Shown here: piece after piece, positions 22,379 to 33,138 of the stretch | Numbering within the stretch: position 1 is the first letter of the stretch | Layout: the number at the start of each line of letters is the position of its first letter | Assembly: GCF_003369915.1 (NCBI RefSeq) | Contig: NC_046674.1 | Coordinates: 22,137,657-22,201,656 of the forward strand | Length of the DNA stretch: 64,000 nt | DNA from: Drosophila miranda | Lineage: Eukaryota; Arthropoda; Insecta; Diptera; Drosophilidae | Direction of reading: 5' to 3' | Program-made: the position numbers and the translations under genes | The notes under the pieces: generated by a model | Seen by the model: only the letters and a program-made list of their open reading frames with translations | What the model was told of the DNA's origin: nothing | Database searches by the model: none

Positions 22379-24840
22379 TCAAATCATTTTCTTGTATAAT
22401 AATATAGGTTCGTATTTTAAGTAGTTTCTATATTTTTGATGCCGGAAATTCATTGTGGTTTTATTTTTTTTGGTTGCACATGCCGTGGCATTGGATGCTT
22501 TTTGCTTTCGCTTTTTTTTGTTTTTTAGTTTGCAGAGTTATTTTGCTTGGATTCTTGTTTTTTTGTTTTTGTTTTTGTTTTTGGTTTTTTGAAATTAGTA
22601 GGTCGATAGACGTTTACAATACTCGTACTTTTGCTTTTTTCTTGTGTTATAGAATATATACTTTAATTTAATGTTAATTATTACAAAAAGTAAAATTTGA
22701 CGACATTAAACTAGACGACGACTTTCGCTTAAATATTTTGCTTTTGATGCATTAAGATTTGCTTGCCTTAAAATCGTATTTTCGTTTTCGATTAATTTTG
22801 GACTGCCTCAATAGGTTTTTGCTTTTCTTTTTATTTTTGTTTTGTTTTGTTTTGCTTTTTGGCTGACGATTACGTTAAAAATTATGCTTAAAATCTAAAC
22901 CAATGGAAGGTGTTGGTGGTGTGTGGGTCAGAAGAGGTGTGTGTGTGTTTGTCTGTGTTTGTATGGGGTGTATGTGTTGGGTGGGTCGGTGTGTACTTTT
23001 GTGGGTGGGGTCCGAGATTTACCGGGATCGTGTTGGTGGGGCAAGTGGCTGTGGGGTAAGTGTTTGCGGGTTGTGGGGTGCTCGGTGTAGCTCGTGTGTG
23101 GTGTGGGCTTGTGGGCTTGTGGTTGGGGGGTAGTTTAAGAAAGGTTCTGGTTATATGCTCGTATATATAGTTTTCTTTAGTTTGCTTACAACAATTAAAA
23201 TTTTGAATTTTTAGTAATTTGTATTCTCTTGATATATCAATTTTGTTGCGTATTTGTATTGTATTTTAGTTTCGCTCCACTCGAGCTTTCGATTTTTCAT
23301 TACTTTCGAAATTGATCAATGTTTGTTTTTTGGTGTTTGGTGTTTGGTTTTCGTTTTTGTTTTTTGCTTTTTGCGTTTTGCTTTTTGGTTTTTGCTTTCG
23401 ATTTCCCAATTCGCGTTCTCTTACATTTATTACCTAAAGTATTTAGTTTTAGTATTACTTAATTTGTATGTAAAAAATGATGCTTATACATTTGGCTTAA
23501 ATTTAAATTCAAATTTTCATTCTGTTTTTGTTGCTCCGAAAAATGTAATTTAATGTGAATTTGAATTTTTGAACTGCCTTTAAGTAGTTGCCTCGAGTGT
23601 TCACTGTGTGGTCTGTGCAATCGATAATCGATTGATTTTTGAAAGGCCGAGAGTTGTTTCTTTGTATTGCCGAGAATATATACTTTGGAATGGGCCGAGA
23701 AGTGTTTTTGTTTGCTTTTTGTAACTCTATCCTCAAGATATTTTGCCACTTATTATGATTTACTTTTTCTGTATTGTTTTCTTTTATGTTTTCTTTTCTT
23801 CGATTGCCTCTGGACAAGTCATCATTTTTTATTTTAGATTTTGATCTCTAAAGTGTTTCTTTTTTCGTTCAGATGCCAAAGGTTCCTTGACGATCATCCT
23901 CTGCAAGGATTCAAACATATGTTATGCACTTGTTAAATGTTCGCTTAAACGTTCTCCCTCTAGTTTTGATTGGAAATACCCTTTCCGAATAATTTTTTTT
24001 CATTCATTTCGCTTGTTATATCCAAATACTTTATCTTTTATTATGAACCTCATATTTGATTCAGCCAAACTAAGATGCTTTCAATAAATATGGTTTTTTT
24101 TTTGTTTGTTTGATTAGCCACAAATATTTTTTAAACTTGAGTCCCGAAACTTGCATGCCAGTGTGTTCCTGATGTTTGATATATATTTTTATATATTTTG
24201 TTTTTGTTTTTTGCTTTTGAAATTGTTGTTGCCTTTTCTGGTTGTTGTTGTTGTTGCTCTTGTTGTTGTTGTTGTTGTTCTTGTTGATGTGTGCAAAACA
24301 AAACAAAAAAAAAAGGATTGGAAAACTTGACAATTAACGAAAGATTGGTTTAGATTGTGAAATGATTGGAGAAATTCAAACGAAATGCGAACAAAAAGTC
24401 GAATAAACATCGTATGCTGTTGCTGTTGTTGTGTAGCCAGTTTTATTGTTTAATTCACGTGCAATCTGCTGTTGTAATTGTATTTGTAATTGTAGTTGTT
24501 GTACCAATTGATTAGATTTTTTTTACCAGGAAAGTGAGATTTATGTAGTTCTGTTTGTCGTTTGTTTCTGATCCTCCTCTGTTTTTTATGTCTCTTGTAA
24601 TATAAAAAAAAAGGTTTTCTATATATTTTTTTCATTATTTTTTTGTTTTTTGGTTTGGTTTTTTCACTGATTCTGTTTTGGTTTTGGTTTTTGGTATTTC
24701 TTCATCTATATAGTATGTATAATTCTCTTTTTACACTCAATTACATAAATGGGAAATCATACAATTGAAATATAAAAATGTTTAACAATCTTTTAGCTAT
24801 TGTTAGTGCTGCATCTTTAAAAAATATATGTATATAGTTG

Positions 24841-24887
24841 CTGCTCTGCTCTGCTCTGCTCTGCTCTGCTCTGCTCTGCTCTGCTCT
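24841..24887. repeat. (CTGCT)n pentamer repeat
   Basis: Nine perfect copies of CTGCT within the candidate long 3' UTR. A shorter CTGCT run recurs near 32015. Confidence 0.95.
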
Positions 24888-27800
24888 ACACTGCTTCCTC
24901 CTGCTCTCTGTTTGTTGTATGTATACTTAAAATTGCCTTTGTATTAGTCGGGTAATCCCCGTTTTGATTCGCATTCGACCTGCACTGCACTGCATCCTGC
25001 AGGATCCCCTAATCATCATTGTCTTCTATTGCTTGTTCATTCAATTGTTTTTCTGCTTCGGTTTCGGTTTCTGTTTCTGTTTCTGCTTCTGTTGCGGTTG
25101 GTTTTGCTGTATAAAAGTCGCTCAATAAGAAAAATGTATTTTTATTGTACTATGGTTGCTGTTGCTGCCCGCGGTATCCGTGGCATTTGTTGTAAGTATC
25201 TGTTGTAAATGAAGAGATTCGTTCGGTTTATTGTTGCTCATTCGCATCAGGCTATTGGTTAATTAATGGCTTATGGCTGACCCAGGCCAGGTACGTGTTC
25301 CGTCTCCTGATCCTGGCAGTTTAGTATCACTATTGCTTTGTCTTGTTTGATTCTATTTGATTTGATTCTGTTTTGGTTTTGGTTTGATTTGTGGTTTGAT
25401 TTGTGGTTTGATTTGTGGTTTGGTTTTGATTAACTTTCTGCTCAACAAACAAATGTGTGTGTATGTCTTCGATTCGATTCTCATTCTCACTTTCTGATAA
25501 AAAGGTTGAAATTTAAGGTTGTGTGTGTGTGTGTGTCGTGGTGGTTGTGTGTTTGTTGTTGTTGTGGGGATGGTGATGGATGGTGGGGCTGGAATATGGA
25601 TCATATTCTCACTCGTCTGTGGATATGTCGCGTTCAACTGAAAGTAAGAACTCCTGGGACTCGCTCGGCTCCTGTTACTCTAATCGCACTTGAACACTGC
25701 TCTTGAACTACTCTGATTGCTGATTCTTTGCGTTCCTAAGTACGTACCTCCTGTTGCATTAGCTATTCATTAGCAAAATGAGGAAAATAATTGATTTACT
25801 TATGTCGGTACTATTGCAGTTGCAGTTTGCAGTTTGTGATTTTGGTTTTGGTTTTGCTTTTGGTTTTGGTTTATGTACAGTTTCAGTTTCAGTTTTTGTT
25901 GAGTATATAATTAATAATAAGTGCATATCAGGGTCAGGGTCGGCGGCGACGCTGATTGTTGCATAAATAAAATTTGTTTCTATTGCCTCTGCTCAGTATT
26001 ATTTCTATGGTAGTTATTATATGGTAGTCCCTGTCAATTGTTCATAATAATTACAAACGTATACATATTCCCATCAAATAAATGTCAACATAACAACAAA
26101 TTGTGTTCGGTTCGTTCTCTCATCTGATCTGATCGTATCTGATTTAATCAGAACTTATTTACGTAATTTATCGTATCGTATCGTATCTGTATCTGACGAT
26201 TGATTTCATTTCTTCGGTTCTTCTCCAATCTGCTTTACACTTAGGCGAGCGCAAGTTTTAAAAATATTTGTTTGCATTTCCATACTTCACTTAACACTTA
26301 ATCGAATATACTAGTACTAGTACTCGTACTCGTACTCGTACGCGTATCTTTTTTATGTCGTTTTGAAAAAAAAAATGTTACTATATTTTCTCAGTTTTGG
26401 TTTATTTTTTTCGGCTTTTGCGTCGATCCTTTTCGGAAATCGACTTTTACTATTTTTTTTTTTCTGTTTAGTTTAGCTGATTTTTCCATTCGTTTGCGAA
26501 CCGCTCGCTGGATTGAATTCTTCGAAGTACTGTAACTATTGTTGATTGTAAAAATTCTGTAAAATATTTTCGGTACTATTTCATGTTTGTTTGTGGTTCG
26601 TGGTTTGTGGCTTGTTACTGTTGCAAAAACAACAGTTCGTACATATATAATAATACATATAAATAAATCGTTTGATTTCTGTCTGTTATAAATTACTTGT
26701 TCTATGGGCACATTGTGTGTACTGCAAAAAGTCTATTCCTTTGGTCCAGCCAGTTTCTGGGTTCCGGTTCCGGTTCCGGTTCCGACGCCGGCTCGAAAGC
26801 CGGGCCTGAGTCTGGCATTGTCTGGGAACGATAAATCAATGATATTTGTTGGCCAGCTATGGCTTCCATTAATGTTTTAAATCTGTGCCATTTATATTGA
26901 TATTATTGAAGAACCATTTGAGGAGAAACCAAATGAATTAGTGGTTAACCTCAATAATCTCGGGAGCCTGGAGCCTGGACGCTGGCTTGGACCAAGATGT
27001 TCGACGTTTTTGCAATATTTTGTATAGAGATATTTCACTGATATTTCATCAACTTGATCATCTGATTATAAACTAACGAGGCTATTGTTGTTTCGGATTC
27101 CCTCCATCTTTTGAAGAGGGGAACAGAGATTATTCTATCTTCGGGCTATTTTACAACTGATATTCAGTAATTCAGTATTCAGTAATATGGATAGTCTGCG
27201 GGTCTGTGTATGTAATTCTTCCTATTCCCTCGGCTGGCTGCTCGCACAAACTGTTTAAGGTTACTTCAAATATAAGTAGATATATCGTATATATAGAGAG
27301 TATGCATTAAATACGTTAAAAAATATAATACACCATACATATAATATAAGAGTTTAGGGTTTTCCATATGCACTATATGCTATATTTCTTTGCTTTGCTT
27401 TTGGTTTACATTTGGGTTTTGCTTTTGCTTTATTTAGAGTGTATTTTGGAGCGATTCAAATATTCCATTCAAATATTTTATTCCCTCCCTTGGGGTTCGT
27501 TCTATAACTCCATTTTCTTTGTGATATTTGAGAATTTAACTAAAAATCGTTTGGAGACTTGAGTTAAATGCATCTGTCTGCGTCTCCGTCTCTGTTTTCC
27601 AATTTGAAATCAAATCAAACAGCTGTTCAATGGGCATTCATCGCTTCGTAATATTATCGCATCGCATCGCATCGTATTATTATAATTCAGTATTATCATT
27701 GTCATTATCATTATCATTATCATTAGTATTATGCTTACCGTTTCTATTTGAAAGTGTATGTATTTCCTATCGTTTCGTTCCCTTACTGTTTGCTGATTCA

Positions 27801-29232
27801 TTTGAATTGTTGCTTGTTTGTTTGTTGTGTTGTTTTTTGTTTGATGGTTGCTTTGACGCTTGGTGGTTGACTTAAAAACTATTATCACTATTGCAGAAAG
27901 CGGCTGTACTCAATTATAATGCATTCCCCCCCCAGGCAGGATCCGGTGTGGCATGGAGGTATGCACCATGCCACACCTTTCCCCTTTGGAGTTTGATTCA
28001 TTGTTGTTTGTATGTTTGTTCGGCATTTACTATGAATTTTTGGTTTGTCTCTGGATCTGAATATAAGTCTGAGTCTGAGTCTGAAGTGTAAGCCGGAATG
28101 GTAATAATTTGATAGCATTTCTCTCAAATATTATACTGAAACATGTGTTCATTTTCTTAATCTCTTTATCATGACATTCGTTCATTATCTGTTGCTTGTG
28201 GTATTATAATTTTTCACTATATTAATTTTTAAGAAGAAAGGATTTTTCTTAGTGGTTTTGTTTGTTCTTTTGAGTTTTTGCTTTCTGGTTTGTCGAGTTG
28301 TGTGTCGTCGAAAAGCAGCTTTCGAGCTCCGAATTTCTCTCGCGTTTTCCTCTCTGATTTTGTCTCCTTCTTGATTTTGATCAAAGTTCAAAGTTTGTCA
28401 TAGTTCATAGTTCATATTCATGCCTTTGCTTGCTTGCTTCTTGTGTCGTGTCGTGTTGTGTGGTGTGTGTGTGGTTTTGTCTTTGGGCTGTTCGCTTTAT
28501 AGTACACGTTGTTGCTTATGTTTAATTATTATGGCTTTTTGAGACTGCAATTAAAATTTCTGCTATAAAAATTACTTGTATTTGTACTCTTGGTTATTTA
28601 AATTGGGCTATTGTTTGGTTGTTAGGTATGCTTGTAACTTTGTTTCTGTCTCTCTCTCTCACTTGTCTCTCTTGTCTCGCCGAGCAGGGGTATCTGCTGG
28701 CCCCTGCTGCCACTCGTTTTCTATATGTATGTATCTATGTATCTATGTATTTATGTATTTATGTGTCTCTCCTTCAACTATCTGTCGAGGCTCTTCTATG
28801 GTATGTTTCTGCACTGCTCTGTTCTGTGCTGTTCTATTATGTTATATTAGGTTATTCGTCAGGTGGTAGCCCCTTTGTCTGTCTAGGCTTTGAGTCATCG
28901 ATCGGGAAACGTGTGTCCCCGATTCGTGATCAGTATATCAGTACAGTAAACACTCGTGGGTATGTATACTGGTATTTTGTCGTTTGTCATGGCCGGTGTG
29001 CTCTTGGGTCTGTATTCCTCCCTTCTCCCTGGGTTCCACTGAAGCATCTGGCTTACACATTTTTGGAGCTTTCTTCGTACTCTTCTCTCTTCGCTTTGAA
29101 TTTTGTTTGCAACTACGAAAACGATCCGATCCTTCAATAAAACGTGAAAACAGAAGATAGGTACATATATAAAAATAAAAACAACTGAAACCCAAATCAT
29201 ACGAAAATGGTAAATAAGGTGGAAAGTATTTT

Positions 29233-29284
29233 CGATTTGCAGGCAGTTCCAGGACACTGGACTCCCTTGGAGGCCTGCAAATCG
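29233..29284. repeat. Hairpin-forming inverted repeat
   Basis: CGATTTGCAGGC (29233-29244) is matched by its exact reverse complement GCCTGCAAATCG (29273-29284). The inner flanks (TTCCAGGA and TCCCTTGGA) can pair further with bulges, leaving a small loop. The segment is more GC-rich than its surroundings. Either strand would fold. Confidence 0.85.
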
Positions 29285-29360
29285 TTTGTGGAGCGTTTCA
29301 AAATTTTGTTGTTAGTCTTTATGCTAGAATTTATAGCGCCTAAGGTATGTTTTTGTTTTG

Positions 29361-29380
29361 TTTTTTTTTTTTTTTTTTTT
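29361..29380. repeat. T20 homopolymer
   Basis: Twenty consecutive T on the plus strand (A on the sense strand of the zinc-finger gene). Together with A18 at 31323-31340, these are the longest homopolymers in the window. Confidence 0.95.
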
Positions 29381-30467
29381 GATTAAGTGTATGCTTTAAA
29401 TTTTGTTTTATGCCTAAAAATGTACAAAAGTTTTATGTTTTAGTTTTGGTTTTGTTTTCGTTTTCGTTTCATTTTGTTTTTACTTTGCATTTATCACAGC
29501 GACATTCAGTCTAAATTTTGCTTTTATTGGAATTATAGCATAATTTGCCATAATTTACTTTGATATAAACATTCCCATCAATTTTTCCATTCCATTTAGT
29601 TTCTTTAACTAAAACTAAACATAATTTTGATTTAAAGCCAAAAGGTTTTTGTGTATGTGTGTGTGTGTTCGTTCGTTTTTCGATTTTTCGATTTTCGTTT
29701 AAAGCCGAAAGAATTGTTAAAATTTTGTCTAAAAAGGCCTAAAAGTATGCTAGAGTAGAGCATTAGCTTAGTGTTAAATTTGTTTTGTTTTAGTTGTCAT
29801 AAGTATTCCTTATAGCAAATCATGCTGATCGCTCCGATCCGATCCGATCAGGCGGATCCAAGTCCCTTTGGTCTAATCGTAATTCCAATAAAAGCCGCCA
29901 TATCTCGGTTACCGTATAAATTTTTGGATGTTGTTTTTTGCCTTTGTGCCAAAACATGCAAATTGTTCGTGGATAGTGTTTTCCATTTTTTTCAATTTCA
30001 ATTTCAATTTTGATTTAGATTTCGAGTTTTCAATGTGCCTAAAGAGTGTTCTAAAATTTGGACTAACTTTACCGTAACCGTAGGTGTTAATAAAACTCTT
30101 ACAATGCCAAAAAAATTTGCTCAAACTATTTATAAAACTTTTGTGCGTAATTTTTTCACTTTGTATTTTCGAAACGTTCTATGTACAATTTTCAATGGTC
30201 AACCCGTTCACTGGTTGGTTGCCGAAACATTTGCCATAACTGAGCCCCACTCGTATCACAAAAACCAGACGCCTGTCCAAGCCGAAAAATGTTGTGTTCA
30301 ATGCCAAAAATGTCGTTCGTTTGCCCCGATAGTTGGGGAAATTATACATATATATCGTTTGGGGATGGGGTAGGGTCTAAAAACTGGGCTGGGATGAAAC
30401 GATGAATAAACAGAATAAACAGAAGAGGAAAACGGAAAAATCGGAAATAAAATAATTGTGTTTTTGT

Positions 30468-30473
30468 TTTATT
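30468..30473 (-). terminator. Candidate proximal poly(A) signal, zinc-finger gene
   Basis: Minus-strand AATAAA 1.8 kb beyond the readthrough stop at 32299. Use here would give a much shorter 3' UTR than the distal site. Confidence 0.35.
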
Positions 30474-32298
30474 TGAAATCATTAAATAATATATGCAAAC
30501 ATAATTGATAATCTGTATGCCTAAAAAACAGCGAAAACAAATCGTATTCCGAGCACTTTCTCCGATTTACTTCCATCGAAACTTAATTGGCTAGACACTA
30601 AATGTATTAAATAATGAGTAGATAGTACTTGCAAAAGTGAAACGACTAAACTAGAGTTAATTTCTGCTCTCTCTCTCTCTCTCTCTCCCGCTCTTACTCT
30701 CGCTCTTCCATCTGCGATCCCATCTGCGATCCCATCAATACGTATTACGTAGGAAGCATACGCTATAAGATTAATAACAATCATAAATGCTTTGACGGTA
30801 CATTGGAAAATTTGATATGAAACTAAATTTGTCATCTATATCCACACAGTGGTTTGGGTTTTGGACTTGGATTTGGATTCGGATTTGGATTCGAAGCAAG
30901 GGGAAAGGGAAAAGTATTGGGTGGTGGGGTGATTCAGATAACTTTTTGACTATTGTTCGATTGTATGGCACCTGAAGAGTCACATTTGAATTGCGTTCGC
31001 TATATAGTAGATCGATTCTATTCCCGCCCGTTCGCCTTCTCACTCTCTCTCTCTCTTCCTCTCTCTCTCTCTCTATCTATCTTGTGTCTGCCTATGGGTT
31101 GGTTGTGCGTGCACTTGTGTGGACATATTTGGGTTAAACGTATGCCTAATTACTCGTACTAAATAAAAACTCAACATAAATTACACACAATTAGTTGGGG
31201 AAGACAACAAATGAAGCCTAGTTCAATGTACTAAGGTTTCTACAACTTATTCTGCTCGTTGTATAATTATAGATTGCGTTTTAGTGTTATTTTATACATA
31301 TACAAAAATCACATATCAATTGAAAAAAAAAAAAAAAAAATTAGAAGGCTCTAATAAGGGTTATCCATATTCATTCAACAAAAATTCGAATACTTCAACA
31401 TATCTGGAGAACGAAATCAAAACTTAGCTGCTGTGTCATCGAAAAACAAATTGCTCAGCGCCAGCCAGCGTCTGTGGCGCCTCTCTTTCTCTCCCCTATA
31501 GCTGCCCTATCTATCGCTCCTATCGCTCGTATCACTTCATACTCCATACTCCATATCTGTCTATCCATTCATTCCCCCATCTATCTCTTGCTCTCGCTCT
31601 CTCTATATCTGAGTTATCCTAAGTGTACGCCTAAAATCGTATAACTCTTGTCGATTGTTTCAGTAATCATCGTCACTATCATCATCCTCAGCTTCATGTC
31701 TGACGAACTTGTGTTTGAGTGTGTGTGTGTCTGTGTGTATAAATATTTGATGTATTGGTAGTCTTAAGAGGTGTTAGGGTCCTTAAACGAAATTATCAAA
31801 AAGGAATCGTATAACGTTGTGTTTTGGTTCTCATTCTCGCTCTTCTCTTTGTAGCGCTGTAGCTCTCAATCGTTAACCATTTGCATTTGATGTTAATGGT
31901 CGTAATCAAAGGAGTTTAGAGTCCTTTTCGAAAAGACTAGTACTCGTCCTGTTTTCCTGTTTTTCCTGGTTCAGCTCCTCTTCTCCCGATCATCTTTTCT
32001 TACTCTTCGCCCGCTCTGCTCTGCTCTGCTCTGTCCCGTTCCCGTTTTTGTGTTACCAAAACTGTGTTTTGTGGTTTTAAGATTAAAGATTAGTTTTAAA
32101 AACTAAGAGAATTTGTATGCGTCTATAACTAGAGAACTTATCGAACCTATCGAACCTATCGAATATTGTGAATAGTGTGTTCCTCAATTTTGATTTCCTC
32201 TCCTCTCTCCTGCTACTTCTACTGCTTCTGCTTCTGCTTCTGCTCCTGCTCCTCTCTTCTCTCTCTCTCTCTCTCTCTCGCGCTTCCTACTGATGACA

Positions 32299-32618
32299 TC
32301 ATAGAGATCCGAATATCGAGTGTATGTGGGGATGGATGGGTATCGCATGTGTTAGAGTGGGCGGCGGTGGGGGCGCACCCCCGTTGGGCACTCCCGGGTG
32401 TCCCGGATGCCCCGGATGGGGCGGGTGGGACGTCGGCGGTGGCGGCAATGTGATCGAAAGCGTCACCGTTTGCGGTGCCGCCACCGATGAGGCGTGCGTG
32501 GAGGTGGGCGAGGCCGCTGCTGCTGCTGCCGCCGCCGCAGCTGCTGCTGTGATATGATGTGCGGACGATGTGGGCGGCGGTGGGGGTGGCGGATGGTGTT
32601 GCTGTTGGGGCGCCGTTG

Positions 32619-32649
<31 letters not shown>

Positions 32650-32688
32650 CTGCTGCTGCTGGGCTCCAGGTGCTCCAGTGGTGGGATG
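32299..32688 (-). CDS. Probable stop-codon readthrough extension
   Basis: Directly after the TGA of the zinc-finger gene (32691-32689) the same frame stays open for 129 codons to a second TGA at 32301-32299. The frame encodes a poly-Gln run (14 Gln in mixed CAG and CAA codons), then Pro- and His-rich and Ala-rich blocks, and ends HIHSIFGSL. The first stop is TGA followed by C, the leakiest context known in flies. Synonymous codon mixing in the Gln, Pro and Ala runs suggests it is translated. Translation past TGA would give a protein of about 964 residues. A cryptic splice that removes the TGA, or chance openness of GC-rich repeat DNA, is the alternative. Confidence 0.6.
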
Positions 32689-33106
32689 TCACTGGGCCAC
32701 AACGGAGGCGGACGGGTTCTGCTGCACCACCACGCCGGGCGCCACCGAATTGGCCACCGTGACGGTCACCGGCGTCGTGGGCCCCCCGTTCGCGTGTGCC
32801 ACGCTGGGCTGCTGTGGCTGCTGCGTCTGGAAGGGGTGCTGGAAGGGCGGCCCATAGCACTGGGGGAAGTACAGCTCGTTCTTCACCACCGACTGCTGGA
32901 CGACGGCTGCGGCCGCGGCATTGGCCGCTATGCTCCGCACCGGCAGGATGTTGGCCTTGTTGTCCACCGACGTCGGGTTGTTGTTGTTGAGGAACTGCTG
33001 GGCCGCCAGGCTCTTGGCGTCGTTCATCAGGTGATTGGCCACGGAGGCAACCTGTGCCACCGCGTTGCTGTTGCCCTGCTGCTGCTGCTGCTGTTGCTGC
33101 TGCACC

Positions 33107-33138
<32 letters not shown>

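Larger units (their letters stand above)
22350..32298 (-). other. Candidate very long 3' UTR of the zinc-finger gene
   Basis: About 10 kb whose minus strand is A/C-rich, with CAAAA and AAC runs typical of long fly neural 3' UTRs, and without convincing exons on either strand. Several minus-strand AATAAA signals occur (for example 30473-30468, and the most distal at 22378-22373), so alternative cleavage is likely. It holds a CA-rich (minus strand) block at 22900-23130, a (CTGCT)n repeat, T and A homopolymers, and the hairpin at 29233-29284. An independent non-coding RNA or AT-rich intergenic DNA is the alternative. Confidence 0.45.

Noticed and set aside
32689..32691. In-frame TGA as a selenocysteine codon
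   Set aside because: The protein is a zinc-finger regulator with no redox motif, and I see no SECIS-like element after the second stop. Leaky TGAC readthrough explains the pattern better.
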